A stretch of DNA of 64,000 nt from Macrothele yani (GCA_039090855.1 CM077028.1:67461054-67525053); one strand, 5' to 3'. Numbered from the stretch's first letter, positions 58,974 through 61,631 are shown. Program-made: numbers and translations. The notes: a model not told the origin generated them from the letters alone.

Positions 58974-61631
58974 TTTTACATTCTTGAGACTGGGCATAGT
59001 GGCATGAGGAAAATGTATGTAACACTGCAACATTGCAGTTTTAGGAAGTTACGTTGGGTGTTGAGAAAAAAAAATGCATCCACACTTGTATCTTTACTTC
59101 CAAACAAGGTATCAAAATGAAACAAAAAGCAAAATATAGCCCAGAATGTGTTATTTATTTTTAAACCTTATCTTCAGGCTGTTCATGAAATCATATTCTC
59201 AAGGCATCTTGAACAGCTTTATTACATATGAAATGAATTCCTTTGAAGTGTTTCTTGAGTCCTGCAAACAAACAAAAGTCTGATATGGGCTGTAGGGGAA
59301 GTGTGGAACAGCGTGAAATCGGACACCCTTTATTGCTGCTGAAGTGGCAGCACTGGTGTTTAGTCTGTTGTTATCGTGGTGAGGAAGCATGGACTTTTTT
59401 CCTGACAAATGAAATTGATTTTTTTTTCTCAACTTCTTTAGGGTGTTCATGTAAGTCTCAGAGTTGATTTTCATATTTTGTATATGTACTCTTGGTAAAT
59501 GCCTCTGTAGTTGCAGAAAATGGTAAGCATGCATTTTCCAGTAGAAGGCTGAATCCTGAATATTTATCTTTCTGGGAGAACTGGGGTGATGATGTTCAAG
59601 TGATTGGTTTTTCATTTCCATGAAATAGTGATAGACACAGCTCTCACCACATGCTGTACAGAAAATCATGACCATTGCTTTCATAGCAAGCTTGTAATCT
59701 TTGATATGCTTCCTGTCTTGCTGTCTTCACTTTGGGTGTAAGCTGATGTGGTACCCATTCAAGCAAACACTGTTTTTTTTTTTTTTTTTTTTTACCCAAA
59801 TCTGCAATAATCTCATTGTTACTAGCTAAACTAGTGTTTAACTTTTCTGCTATGGCTCTTTGACTGATTCATCGATTTTTCTGAATAAGTTAATTGACTT
59901 ATCGAATACTTTACACCGTTTATAAACTAAAACACTTCCTTTTAATGGCATAGAACTCATACACAATTAGAGCCGAGTTTTCACACTCCACCGGGAGGCT
60001 TCATCTGGGCTGAGCTTTCAAAAGCCTTCTTAGAGATATTAAAATTTTTGAATTGTAACAACATTGTAAGTTGCTATCTCTAAGAAGGCTTTGAAAGCTT
60101 AGCCCAGACAAAGCCTCGTGAAAGCTCGGTTCGAATTGTATATGAGTTCTATGCCATTAAAAGGAAGTGTTTTAAGTTAATTGACTTTTTGTCTGTTCAC
60201 ATACTGAGTTTCAGTGACATACCTTTCAGACTGTAGCTGGTTTTTCATGTCCAGGTTTCTGCCACTATTCCTTGATTTTTCTCTCCCAACAAGGCGCAAT
60301 ACTTAGGTCTACAATATTTTCAACATAAAAAGGCAATAAACAGCGTTGAATTCCAGTGGAAGTTTCATTTTCATATGTCAAAAACTTGATAACTGCTCAT
60401 TGTTTCACAAGCTTCATCAACATGGGTGAAAACAAACAAATCATCCATTTTGACCTAAATACAGTGCAAACCATTATGTTTATCAAGCATGGTTTGCATG
60501 TCTCTTGGAAAGGGAAACTCCTGAAATGGGGATTTCCTCTTTTTTTACCCCTTAGACTCCTGGAAAAAAATTTTGAATCCTAGAAATAATTGTACTTCAG
60601 ATTTTTTTTTCGTATGTGTTCCATTGCTCATTTAGTGGGTGGTAGGTGACCTCCTCCCCACTTTTTTTTGTTTTGTTTTTGTTTTTGAAACTCATCATTT
60701 TCCTTCATCTGCTGGAAGTTATTTTGAATTGACCTTTCCCAGCTGATGTGCAGTTGGTCCTTCACTGATGGGGTGAGCAACAAGAGTGATTGGATAAACT
60801 TTGTCACATGTCTAAGCATTGCTTTGGAAAAGATCCAGACACTCCAAGAGCTGCAAATTCTTTGTAGTCACTATGGAAATCATTGGTCAGCTGTGGAGAA
60901 CAGGTAACTGAATGTACTGCAGAAATCAAAAATCTCAATGTGACCCGTGAAATTGTTTTCATAGCAGAGTAAGCAATGATGTGCTTTACTGTTTTTTGAT
61001 ATTTAGTTCGTTTAAAACACGTGTTCTCGCATTCCTTAATCCTTCTTGCCATATCAGGGGGTAACAAGTGTTTTTTCCTCTATCTAAAGTGAAATTAATG
61101 TTAAAAAATGCTACTGCATGCTCACCGTGAGAGAAAACAACTTGACGTGGAACAAAAAATTTCAAAGGAGAGTCAAAGTTTCGATTTTGAAGTTTAATTT
61201 TTTGTTAATAAAATCGAAAATGCTTGTTCTTTTTGTTTTTGTTGATATAGCAAGATGTGACTAAGCAATGGGAAATCATGGATTTTCAGAGAAATTGAAC
61301 TTTAAAAAGTATGGAACAATGATCAAGTCGGAATAAAACGGAACAATGATCAAGTCAGGAAATCTCTGCTTCAAGGTCACACCTCTTGCTCTAGATAGCT
61401 GTGCAGAAGCATTACTTTCCGAATACCCCTCATATACTCGTATATTGCTTGTTACTCTTAAATCTTAGCAACTTGGTTAAACATTTTAAAAATGTTATTT
61501 AGTCTGTAGATTGTTCTAATGCATTTTATTTTTTGGCTCTCCTAGAGAAAAACTTGATGACAATGTAAAAGAAGTTGAGAGACTTAGGAAATCATTAGGA
61601 GCTAAAGATGAGCAAGAGAAAAAACACATTG
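7507..61631 (+). CDS. TMF1: TMF1, TATA element modulatory factor (six internal exons, partial)
   Basis: Spans six exons: 7507-7610, 10886-11003, 20239-20294, 39054-39124, 49311-49407 and 61546-61631, 532 coding bases in all. The phase carries over correctly at each junction (2, 0, 2, 1, 2, and 1 at the exit). The product is an uninterrupted charged coiled coil. Exons 4-6 encode the region known as the TMF DNA-binding domain: [19 protein letters not shown], then NIIKKLRAK, then a Leu/Glu/Lys heptad stretch. Family knowledge: TMF1 is a Golgi-associated golgin that binds Rab6 and acts in Golgi organisation and retrograde traffic; its nuclear TATA-binding role was the first described. The N-terminal part and the C-terminal Rab6-binding end are not in the window. 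The exons are tiny (56-118 bp) against introns up to 18.8 kb packed with transposons. Each exon remains open and in phase, which argues for a living gene. The overall call is strong; exact exon borders are read by eye. Confidence 0.9.
7611..8160 (+). other. TMF1 intron, unique-looking part
   Basis: AT-rich with no coding signal. A short inverted pair with similar sequence (AGGGCATGCTGAGAAT-like on one arm) lies near 7800-7870 but is too degenerate to name. Confidence 0.35.
8161..8785 (+). mobile_element. tRNA-derived SINE (family 1), split by a second insertion
   Basis: The outer pieces 8161-8205 and 8645-8785 together match the intact SINE at 28071-28291: a tRNA-like head, then GAGGCATGGATG, CTTCCCTGGAA and GACTGCTTAT. 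The B box region is degraded (CAGGCTTAAATACTGGG). A 13-bp direct repeat, TACCAATCATTTA, at 8193-8205 and 8645-8657 marks the target duplication of the inner element. Confidence 0.65.
8206..8644 (-). mobile_element. Second tRNA-derived SINE, minus strand, with internal partial duplication
   Basis: On the minus strand a tRNA-like head is visible: A box TGGTGCAGTGGTAGCATG at 8342-8359 and B box GGGTTCGATTTCC at 8305-8317. A segment of about 73 bp (8206-8278) recurs at 8509-8581, so a partial second unit follows the first. Bases 8625-8643 are a short inverted copy of the repeated segment, giving a rearranged end. Flanked by a 13-bp target duplication. Confidence 0.65.
8786..9589 (+). repeat. Intron with local duplication and short tandem repeats
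   Basis: A segment starting with poly-T and reading CATGCCATGAGATTTACAAA (about 9001-9060) recurs diverged at 9283-9345. Between and after the copies, GATAGATAGAACACTAATG-like units repeat at about 9210-9262 and 9350-9410. No coding signal. Confidence 0.55.
9590..9613 (+). other. Perfect G-quadruplex motif
   Basis: Four G-runs of 5, 5, 5 and 6 bases are separated by single T loops on the sense strand of the TMF1 intron. This is a textbook G4 pattern. Folding in vivo is inference. Confidence 0.8.
10117..10198. repeat. 82-bp palindrome made from SINE sequence
   Basis: The right arm reads GGCTGCGACTGCTTATAGCC, CATTGAG, which is the 3' part of the SINE family at 28071. The left arm is its near-exact reverse complement. 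The centre is CATTCATTTGAATGA with its mirror. Two mismatches are visible. Confidence 0.85.
10172..10244 (+). mobile_element. 3' end of SINE family 1
   Basis: Matches the tail of the SINE at 28225-28291 (GACTGCTTATAGCCCATTGA, GTTGCTCA, GTCGTTAAACC, CAATC) and ends in a 16-base A-run. Confidence 0.75.
10245..10720. repeat. Cluster of CCATTCAxxTGAATGG motifs
   Basis: CATTCA/TGAATG words recur at about 10252, 10291, 10383, 10431, 10512, 10651 and 10696. The one at 10430-10447 is a perfect palindrome. They are absent from neighbouring introns at this density. No protein-coding signal. Confidence 0.5.
10886..11003 (+). CDS. TMF1: TMF1 exon (2nd visible): EFTQRL coiled coil
   Basis: Acceptor TTTTTTCTGTTAG before 10886; donor GTAATG after 11003. 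It encodes [20 protein letters not shown], then [20 protein letters not shown]. The TKEFTQRL stretch is conserved in TMF1. The alternative acceptor at CAG (10889) would put a stop in frame, so 10886 is chosen. Confidence 0.85.
11004..11427 (+). other. TMF1 intron, nothing recognised
   Basis: AT-rich; no open frame, repeat or motif that I can name. Confidence 0.4.
11428..12149. mobile_element. hAT-like non-autonomous element (tentative)
   Basis: The left end reads CAGGGACCAGATGTCCTCC and the right end, reverse-complemented, CAAGGTGACCAGATGAC, a plausible hAT-type inverted repeat pair. Flanking 8-mers (TTTGGGGA and TTCGTTGA) match at only five positions. No coding content inside. It may belong with the hAT-like coding scrap just downstream. 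Confidence 0.4.
12345..12545 (+). pseudogene. hAT-like transposase remnant: BED-type finger joined to C-terminal scrap
   Basis: One open frame reads [20 protein letters not shown] followed by [16 protein letters not shown]. This is the pattern of the N-terminal Cys/His finger of ZBED-like hAT transposases; the second His positions have decayed to N and Y. It runs straight into [10 protein letters not shown], which resembles the start of the C-terminal dimerisation motif. The middle of a normal protein (several hundred residues) is missing, so this is an internally deleted copy. Family-level call only. Confidence 0.5.
12677..13100. mobile_element. TTAA-flanked MITE 1 (piggyBac- or Kolobok-like)
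   Basis: TTAA occurs at both borders (12673-12676 and 13101-13104). The left end reads CCCTTAACGCCCAAATG and the right end, reverse-complemented, TCCATTAATGACCACGAT, giving a degenerate inverted repeat of about 13 bp. The 424-bp body has no transposase frame. Confidence 0.5.
13158..14532 (+). mobile_element. Tc1/mariner-superfamily element with TA duplication
   Basis: The left end reads CAGGGTGTTTCACTAGGTAG and the right end, reverse-complemented, CAGGGTGTTAGATAGTCTCC. TA flanks both ends (13156-13157 and 14533-14534). Length is 1375 bp, typical of a full mariner-type element. It contains a dead transposase on the + strand. Confidence 0.85.
13470..14420 (+). pseudogene. Mariner-type transposase, multiply frameshifted
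   Basis: Fragments in order: an N-terminal helix-turn-helix stretch ([14 protein letters not shown]), interrupted by an A-rich run near 13600; the first catalytic region [36 protein letters not shown]; the second catalytic region [10 protein letters not shown]; and [20 protein letters not shown] near the C-terminus. At least three frame changes and several stops separate them. The family cuts and pastes at TA sites. The exact subfamily is not resolved. Confidence 0.75.
15255..15960 (-). pseudogene. Tc3-like transposase remnant
   Basis: Minus-strand pieces include [20 protein letters not shown], followed by [26 protein letters not shown], and then, after stops, [16 protein letters not shown] across frames (about 15480-15430). 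This is the order seen in a Tc3-like branch of the Tc1/mariner superfamily. No inverted repeats were found, so only the coding scrap is annotated. A short tandem repeat (15705-15760) has expanded inside it. Confidence 0.5.
15705..15760. repeat. 19-bp tandem repeat, three units
   Basis: TGAAACTTTCTTTGGATAC is repeated three times (last unit GGATTC). A related single unit lies near 16123. Confidence 0.85.
15961..17235 (+). other. TMF1 intron, no recognised feature
   Basis: AT-rich. The minus-strand Tc3-like similarity may continue weakly upstream. The frame at 16771-16962 shows no known motif. Confidence 0.35.
17236..17308. repeat. Compound (AG)n(TG)n microsatellite
   Basis: About 48 bp of AG dinucleotides pass directly into about 24 bp of TG. 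The Ser-Leu and His-Thr frames across it are artefacts. Confidence 0.95.
17440..17720 (+). pseudogene. Tc1-like transposase remnant
   Basis: [20 protein letters not shown] resembles the second catalytic region (QQD.A.PHTA) of Tc1/mariner transposases. A weakly matching C-terminal piece (KQAWK, then a MP.R-like stretch near 17690) follows in another frame. No ends found. Confidence 0.45.
18360..18690 (+). pseudogene. Mariner transposase N-terminal (helix-turn-helix) remnant
   Basis: Reads [20 protein letters not shown], then [20 protein letters not shown], with [20 protein letters not shown] after it. This matches the layout of the mariner N-terminus (IKFL..E...P.EI...L..VYGE.....TVR.WV..F). 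The DDE half is missing. No inverted repeats are visible. Confidence 0.6.
18806..20011 (+). mobile_element. Tc1-like element, full length, inactive
   Basis: The left end has CAGTCATATCAGAATAATAT and the right end, reverse-complemented, CACTGTCATATCAGAATAAT. TA flanks both ends (18804-18805 and 20012-20013). The 1206-bp element carries one transposase gene on the + strand. Confidence 0.88.
18934..19975 (+). pseudogene. Tc1-like transposase (DD36E spacing), frameshifted
   Basis: An N-terminal DNA-binding half ([20 protein letters not shown], then [20 protein letters not shown]) is open to a stop near 19183. The catalytic half is open at 19376-19828 with FFDESRF (first D), YQQDNVPCC (second D) and NPIEHLWD (E). 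I count 36 residues between the second D and the E, two more than the classic 34. The C-terminal end runs on in another frame (to about 19975). All three acidic residues are intact, so inactivation is by stops and shifts only. Confidence 0.8.
20239..20294 (+). CDS. TMF1: TMF1 exon (3rd visible): short coiled coil
   Basis: Acceptor ATTACAG; donor GTCAGG, a GT with an unusual C at +3. Encodes [18 protein letters not shown] plus two bases of an Arg codon. Only 56 bp, but it bridges the flanking exons in phase and continues the TMF1 heptads. Confidence 0.82.
21203..21247. repeat. Perfect hairpin inside the long left TIR
   Basis: GTCAAATTTCAAAAATTAAT and its exact reverse complement are separated by about 5 bases. 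The partner region in the right TIR (about 22640-22690) is not equally preserved. Confidence 0.85.
21528..22060 (+). pseudogene. Transposase-like protein of the long-TIR element
   Basis: The first open part (90 residues) includes [20 protein letters not shown] and [20 protein letters not shown], which resembles a DFAENY...QDEIQ..HW block seen in a widespread animal DDE-like protein. After a frameshift, [18 protein letters not shown] and [15 protein letters not shown] follow; these match the SDG...FKN and SHGKG motifs of the same protein type. The N-terminal part and C-terminus are missing. That it is the transposase is inference from its position between the inverted repeats. Confidence 0.55.
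22083..22270 (-). pseudogene. Possible GIY-YIG endonuclease scrap (Penelope-like)
   Basis: The minus strand reads [20 protein letters not shown], then [17 protein letters not shown]. This resembles the YIG.T.R....R..EHK.DI core of GIY-YIG endonucleases carried by Penelope-like elements. It is short, with the key Gly and Arg changed. Tentative. Confidence 0.35.
22285..22456 (-). mobile_element. LINE A 3' scrap, diverged
   Basis: The minus strand reads [20 protein letters not shown], aligning with the LINE A segment [20 protein letters not shown]. Older and more decayed than the other copies. Confidence 0.65.
23481..24695 (+). mobile_element. Tc1-like element, full length, inactive
   Basis: The left end reads CACTGAAGTGCTAGAAAAAC and the right end, reverse-complemented, CACTCTGAAGTGCCAGAAAA. 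TA flanks both ends (23479-23480 and 24696-24697). Length is 1215 bp. Inserted in the second unit of a 147-bp tandem repeat. Confidence 0.9.
23680..24661 (+). pseudogene. Tc1-like transposase, catalytic D lost
   Basis: The N-terminal half ([20 protein letters not shown], a helix-turn-helix) is open to a TAA near 23884. The same frame continues past a second stop to about 23985. A one-base change in a C-run then shifts to the frame that stays open to 24661. The catalytic half shows WSDESRF (first D), QQANAPLHK where the second Asp has become Ala, and NVIEHIWD (E). Spacing between the second site and the E is 36 residues. It ends in the usual [15 protein letters not shown]. About 330 residues if rejoined, normal for Tc1. 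Confidence 0.85.
24781..25762 (+). other. TMF1 intron, no recognised feature
   Basis: No motif, repeat or splice-compatible frame that I can name, although GC content is slightly higher around 25200-25290. Confidence 0.35.
25763..26066. mobile_element. TTAA-flanked MITE 2 (piggyBac- or Kolobok-like)
   Basis: TTAA at 25759-25762 and 26067-26070. The left end reads CGCTTTCCACTTGACTG and the right end, reverse-complemented, CCCTTTCCACTCGAATA. The 304-bp body contains two diverged direct units (CACCTATATAGCTCGTATGT and GCCTCTATAGCTTGTATGTA). No coding capacity. Confidence 0.6.
26071..27555 (+). pseudogene. hAT-like element remains: Cys/His finger and coiled-coil scraps
   Basis: 26080-26340, read across frames, gives CKPC, then YGGSDDC and [15 protein letters not shown], like the finger region of hAT-type proteins. 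26390-26700 gives a Lys/Glu-rich coiled coil ([20 protein letters not shown]) like the C-terminal helix of related elements at 32691 and 60804. 27260-27520 is an open stretch without a known motif. CTTGAAAA-rich subterminal repeats near 26770-26850 and GAGTACGAACCTTG near 27545 recall the ends of the element at 32290. Boundaries are uncertain. Confidence 0.4.
27722..27893. repeat. 21/22-bp minisatellite, about eight units
   Basis: Units follow CTGCTCCAAAAATGCATTTTG alternating with a variant ending in GTATTTTAC, so the higher-order period is about 43 bp. Open in frame as a Cys/Lys repeat (CSKNAF.. / LLQKCIL), which looks coincidental. Confidence 0.9.
27905..28056 (+). repeat. Another unit of the 147-bp repeat
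   Basis: TTTGCAAAAATACAGAAAAT, TTTTGGATATG and GATCATACCCAAAGCACACC match the units at 23380-23470. The SINE at 28071 is inserted just after it. Confidence 0.65.
28071..28291 (+). mobile_element. Intact tRNA-derived SINE (family 1)
   Basis: The head has pol III promoter boxes: A box TGGCGCTGTGGTCTAAGGCG at 28081-28100 and B box GGTTCGAATCC at 28134-28144. A unique body follows, ending in about 11 A residues. A perfect 14-bp target duplication TCATATCAGTTTTG flanks it (28057-28070 and 28292-28305), so insertion is fairly recent. The tRNA head looks Leu/Ser-like but is not a functional tRNA. Confidence 0.9.
28527..28579. repeat. (TAA)n microsatellite
   Basis: About 17 perfect TAA units just before the 5' end of LINE B copy 1. 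Confidence 0.95.
28585..28900 (-). mobile_element. Inverted 5' segment of LINE B
   Basis: The minus strand carries an open stretch ([20 protein letters not shown], then [20 protein letters not shown]). The matching segment in copy 2 (53772-53918) is in the same orientation as the reverse transcriptase. Copy 1 therefore has its 5' part inverted, as expected from twin priming. Product unknown; it may be leader or ORF1-like sequence. Confidence 0.65.
29036..29603 (+). pseudogene. LINE B endonuclease, N-terminal half
   Basis: Begins [20 protein letters not shown], then [20 protein letters not shown] and [18 protein letters not shown]. The frame shifts near 29365 and continues as [13 protein letters not shown] (the catalytic GDFN box) to [11 protein letters not shown], where LINE A is inserted. 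Endonuclease of the apurinic type, nicking target DNA for reverse transcription. The interrupted gene resumes at 35037. Confidence 0.75.
29624..32280 (-). pseudogene. LINE A endonuclease-reverse transcriptase, broken
   Basis: The reverse transcriptase half is open for 435 residues (29624-30931) with [28 protein letters not shown] and the C-terminal [13 protein letters not shown]. Upstream parts are split among frames: 31188-31445, the linker and end of the endonuclease at 31442-31816 (SNHRLVRC, where Asp of SDH is Asn), and 32008-32214. The N-terminus lies beyond the nested insertion at 34519-34817. Decayed more than copy 1 in the 5' half but with an intact palm. Confidence 0.85.
32290..34518. 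mobile_element. hAT-like element nested in LINE A (5-bp duplication)
   Basis: The left end reads CAGGGTTCGTATGG and the right end, reverse-complemented, CAGGGTTCATACTC. TAGTA is duplicated at 32285-32289 and 34519-34523, and the empty site in LINE A copies 1 and 2 confirms a clean insertion. Subterminal (A)AGTCCTTAAGAACTCCTTAA words repeat at both ends (32310-32460 and 34425-34490). The CAGGG start and the linked finger proteins suggest hAT; a 5-bp duplication would fit only some hAT branches. Superfamily uncertain. Confidence 0.75.
32691..33110 (+). pseudogene. Coiled-coil tail of a hAT-like element protein
   Basis: One frame gives [20 protein letters not shown], a Lys run from an A-tract, then [20 protein letters not shown]. 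After a shift, [20 protein letters not shown] and EKNEELAEI follow. It resembles the Lys/Glu-rich C-terminal helix of the related remnants at 26390 and 60804. No catalytic core is seen; 33111-34424 is non-coding. It is not a TMF1 exon: it has no phase-compatible splice borders and sits inside the transposon. Confidence 0.45.
34519..35017 (-). mobile_element. LINE A copy 3, 5' end and start of endonuclease
   Basis: Continues LINE A past the nested element. The minus frame at 34817-34519 reads [20 protein letters not shown], then [20 protein letters not shown], the start of the endonuclease. It is preceded by the same leader as at 55704-56100. Confidence 0.85.
35037..37311 (+). pseudogene. LINE B endonuclease C-terminus and reverse transcriptase
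   Basis: Resumes with [20 protein letters not shown] and [12 protein letters not shown] (endonuclease SDH box). The linker follows, then the reverse transcriptase: [36 protein letters not shown] (catalytic Asp region), a broken [12 protein letters not shown], and [11 protein letters not shown], where the expected A-D-D is GD. Then [15 protein letters not shown] and [20 protein letters not shown], and finally [13 protein letters not shown]. At least five frame changes. Distinct from LINE A in sequence but similar in layout; probably also RTE-like. Confidence 0.8.
37675..37880 (+). mobile_element. Diverged SINE family 1 copy
   Basis: ATGAGGCATGATGATTTGTC, TCATGGAACAATTGGCCCTC and AACTCCCTATAACATT align with the body of the SINE at 28150-28250. 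It ends in GAGAGTTTTTAAACC and an A-run. Old copy. Confidence 0.5.
37881..39053 (+). other. TMF1 intron, no recognised feature
   Basis: AT-rich. It ends with the acceptor AAAATTTCAG before the exon at 39054. Confidence 0.4.
39054..39124 (+). CDS. TMF1: TMF1 exon (4th visible): start of the TMF signature block
   Basis: Acceptor TTTCAG; donor GTATTA. Completes the split Arg and encodes [20 protein letters not shown], then QEE. EKDEQIK is conserved in TMF1. One base (G) is carried to the next exon. Confidence 0.9.
39125..39561 (+). other. TMF1 intron with short repeats
   Basis: Poly-T runs and a (TA)n(GA)n microsatellite at 39432-39460. ACATAATAACTGTGACATG (39359) recurs as ACATAATAATTGTAACATG (39408). 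No gene. Confidence 0.6.
39562..42041 (+). mobile_element. pogo/Tigger-like element with TA duplication
   Basis: The left end reads CAGCAAAGCACCATTTATAC and the right end, reverse-complemented, CAGTAAAGCACCATTTATAC. TA flanks both ends. The subterminal GTTATACGTCTTTTA also occurs at both ends (39590 and 41989, inverted context). Length of 2480 bp fits full Tigger elements. Confidence 0.9.
40150..41655 (+). pseudogene. Tigger/CENPB-like transposase, decayed
   Basis: Order of domains across frames: N-terminal helix-turn-helix ([13 protein letters not shown], about 40220), a CENPB-type second DNA-binding region (about 40330-40560, ending near [20 protein letters not shown]), then the DDE core. 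The core shows [10 protein letters not shown], where the first catalytic Asp (normally NIDETG) is Gly, [24 protein letters not shown], where the second Asp is altered, and [18 protein letters not shown]. The last 188 residues (41089-41655) are an uninterrupted frame rich in acidic residues ([11 protein letters not shown]) ending LLKDFFK. Family knowledge: these act as cut-and-paste transposases at TA sites. Confidence 0.85.
42295..43751. mobile_element. hAT-like element inside the hAT remnant
   Basis: The left end reads CAGAGGCGATTCGTCATTAT and the right end, reverse-complemented, CAGTGGCAGCTCGTGGCAAC. Internal GGCCGGGCCCCACC-like words occur near both ends. Flanking 8-mers CTAATAAC and CAAATAAC match at seven of eight positions, fitting hAT. 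No transposase frame; contains a 54-57-bp tandem repeat. Confidence 0.7.
42906..43121. repeat. Tandem repeat, four units of about 55 bp
   Basis: Each unit has a CTTCACTTAAAAAAACT-like part followed by GCTTATCAGCCCAAGAATTT and GAGT. Confidence 0.85.
44320..44640 (-). pseudogene. Tc1 transposase, C-terminal part
   Basis: The minus strand, read across frames, gives [39 protein letters not shown] and a final ASMPR-like stretch. These are the second catalytic region (its Asp has become Ser) and the NPIEH...E region, decayed. Partner of the N-terminal part at 46786-47160. Confidence 0.65.
44734..44830. repeat. (GT)n microsatellite followed by a G-run
   Basis: About 45 GT units, then GAGGGGGGGGG. 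The Cys-Val and His-Thr frames here are artefacts. Confidence 0.97.
44981..45303 (+). other. Intron, no recognised feature
   Basis: AT-rich; nothing identifiable between the GT repeat and the LINE A fragment. Confidence 0.4.
45316..45855 (+). mobile_element. LINE A, 5'-truncated 3' end
   Basis: Contains [20 protein letters not shown], then [18 protein letters not shown], ending [10 protein letters not shown] and a GATGATGATG tail. It is flanked by an imperfect 12-bp duplication: ATTCAAGTCGTT (45304-45315) and ATTCAAGTAGTT (45856-45867). Several frame changes. Confidence 0.85.
45868..46785 (+). other. Intron, no recognised feature
   Basis: AT-rich; lies between the LINE A fragment and the N-terminal Tc1 transposase part. 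No motif recognised. Confidence 0.4.
46786..47460 (-). pseudogene. Tc1 transposase, N-terminal and first catalytic part
   Basis: The minus frame at 47157-46780 reads [20 protein letters not shown], then [13 protein letters not shown] with the first catalytic Asp intact, [20 protein letters not shown], and [10 protein letters not shown], where it is cut off. The upstream DNA-binding part (47160-47460) survives only as scraps. The continuation lies at 44640-44320. Confidence 0.7.
47773..49091 (+). mobile_element. Mariner element, full length, inactive
   Basis: The left end reads CGTAGTGAATCAAAAAGTTA and the right end, reverse-complemented, CGAGGTCTGATCAAAAGTTC; both continue CGAGACTAGG. TA flanks both ends. 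Length is 1319 bp. Ends 219 bp before a TMF1 exon. Confidence 0.9.
47964..49030 (+). pseudogene. Mariner transposase (DD34D layout), frameshifted
   Basis: An N-terminal HTH part ([20 protein letters not shown]) is open to about 48150, then a C-run changes frame. 48149-48562 includes [20 protein letters not shown] and the first catalytic [17 protein letters not shown]. 48553-48825 includes [20 protein letters not shown] and [12 protein letters not shown], where the second catalytic Asp (HHDNAPAH) is Asn. The third region (PPYSPDLAPCD in the family) is scrambled to [10 protein letters not shown]. The C-terminus [20 protein letters not shown] follows in another frame (48845-49030). About 345 residues if intact, normal for mariner. 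Confidence 0.85.
49108..49293 (+). repeat. Tandem repeat (61 and 64 bp) abutting the TMF1 exon acceptor
   Basis: Three units start at 49108, 49169 and 49233 with AGTAGATCAGACTAAA and continue with GAAATTTAGAGTTTGTGTGT, TAAATTATT. Units 1 and 2 end in TTAAATTATTTTCAG, an acceptor-like sequence. Unit 3 runs into the real acceptor TTTCTTTTATTGTTAG. Confidence 0.95.
49311..49407 (+). CDS. TMF1: TMF1 exon (5th visible): GEKLSK...IIKKLRAK signature
   Basis: Acceptor TTATTGTTAG; donor GTATTG. Encodes [20 protein letters not shown], then [18 protein letters not shown] and IIKKLRAK are nearly invariant in TMF1 proteins, making this the most diagnostic exon in the window. It exits with two bases of an Arg codon. 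Confidence 0.95.
49408..51046 (+). other. TMF1 intron, no recognised element
   Basis: AT-rich with one GC-richer patch (50000-50200). Long T-runs occur at 50960-51010. No gene or named repeat recognised. Confidence 0.4.
51047..52106 (-). mobile_element. Mariner-like element, minus strand, old
   Basis: The left end reads CAAGGGTTATTCTGAAAGTT, then TCGAGAC, a mariner-type end with TA before it. The right end (CAAAACTTTTGGGACTCC) is only roughly similar. The minus strand, read across frames, contains [10 protein letters not shown] followed by [20 protein letters not shown], the third catalytic region of mariner transposases with its Asp kept. Upstream scraps include a degraded target of the HHDNAPAH box. 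Many stops. Confidence 0.7.
52107..52824 (+). other. TMF1 intron, T-rich, no recognised element
   Basis: Loosely repeated words (GCTCATGAATGAATTTT / GCTCAAAAATGAATTTT; ACCATGGTAATTTG-like) suggest an old duplication. Nothing firm. Confidence 0.3.
52825..52930. repeat. Direct duplication with a perfect 28-bp palindrome
   Basis: ATTATTCTTGTGAGATAGGA with TGGAAGCAGT after it occurs twice (about 52826 and 52892). The first copy includes a perfect palindrome at 52843-52870 centred on AATT. Confidence 0.85.
52969..53599. mobile_element. hAT-like MITE, 631 bp
   Basis: The left end reads CAGAGGCGTAACTAGGGCAG and the right end, reverse-complemented, CAGAGGCATAACTAGGCATT. Flanking 8-mers GTTATGAC and GTTACGAT agree at six of eight positions. 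No transposase frame. Confidence 0.75.
53772..54704 (+). mobile_element. LINE family B, copy 2 (internally deleted)
   Basis: The 5' piece (53772-53918) matches the inverted segment of copy 1 but here lies in the same orientation as the coding part. It joins directly to the end of the reverse transcriptase ([20 protein letters not shown]), so the endonuclease and most of the polymerase are missing. The remainder reads [37 protein letters not shown] and [17 protein letters not shown]. It ends in the 3' UTR GGAGCTAACCTCTGAATCTC and GTGATATG before the TATG tract. Confidence 0.85.
54705..55703. repeat. Perfect (TATG)n tract of 986 bp
   Basis: About 246 uninterrupted tetranucleotide units to 55690, then AAGT variants to 55703. 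It starts exactly where the 3' UTR of LINE B ends, so it probably grew from that element's microsatellite tail. The repeating Met-Tyr-Val-Cys and His-Thr-Tyr-Ile frames are artefacts of the period. Confidence 0.97.
55704..58889 (+). mobile_element. LINE family A, copy 2, inserted in the TATG repeat
   Basis: Full length from GGTCAGGTGATGCGTAAC to a GATGATGATGATGATG tail. TATG/TAAG repeats lie on both sides (to 55703 and from 58890), so the insertion landed inside the microsatellite and the target duplication cannot be told from the repeat. Opposite orientation to copies 1 and 3. Confidence 0.92.
56042..58868 (+). pseudogene. LINE A endonuclease-reverse transcriptase, several frameshifts
   Basis: The order is that of copy 1. 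The endonuclease start ([20 protein letters not shown]) is open to 56299. 56283-56699 carries [14 protein letters not shown]. 57233-57841 carries [20 protein letters not shown] and the fingers of the polymerase. 57796-58050 carries YEKAFDSV and [11 protein letters not shown]. After a shift, [16 protein letters not shown] follows near 58100. 58155-58868 is the intact C-terminal 237 residues. Single-base indels near 56295, 56695, 57090, 57170, 57780 and 58045 break the frame. The leader frame starting at 55904 continues into the endonuclease. Confidence 0.88.
58890..58976. repeat. (TATG)n then (TTTA)n microsatellites
   Basis: About 13 TATG units continue the tract interrupted by LINE A, followed by about 9 TTTA units. 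Confidence 0.95.
59180..59790 (-). pseudogene. Mariner transposase remnant
   Basis: The minus strand reads [20 protein letters not shown], then [20 protein letters not shown] and [15 protein letters not shown]. This is the second and third catalytic region of a mariner ([17 protein letters not shown] and PHPPYSPDLAPSD in the family). The second Asp is kept; the third is lost. Upstream, [20 protein letters not shown] fits the preceding strand. Ends not found. Confidence 0.65.
59901..60173. mobile_element. Foldback insertion with 14-bp target duplication
   Basis: AAGTTAATTGACTT lies on both sides (59887-59900 and 60174-60187). Inside are two arms of about 110 bp that are imperfect reverse complements (AACACTTCCTTTTAATGGCA left, TGCCATTAAAAGGAAGTGTT right), with a loop of about 30 bp near 60050. 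No coding capacity. Confidence 0.75.
60480..61100 (-). mobile_element. hAT-like repeat, copy 1 (flanks last exon on the left)
   Basis: Shares TGTACTTCAGA, GTTCCATTGCTCATTTAG, GGGTGAGCAACA, TCATAGCAGAGTAAGCAAT and ATATCAGGGGG with the copy at 62873-64000. The minus strand has a helical frame (60804-61067, [20 protein letters not shown], then [20 protein letters not shown]) and a Gln/Lys-rich one (60628-60819), as in degraded proteins of the group at 32691. Ends not preserved. Confidence 0.5.
61546..61631 (+). CDS. TMF1: TMF1 exon (6th visible): coiled coil after the signature
   Basis: Acceptor GGCTCTCCTAG; donor GTTAGT. Completes the Arg codon and encodes [20 protein letters not shown], then DEQEKKHI. 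Matches the KLN.KVKELE...L..VLDGKEE.EK type continuation of TMF1. It exits with one base; the next exon is not in the window. Confidence 0.88.
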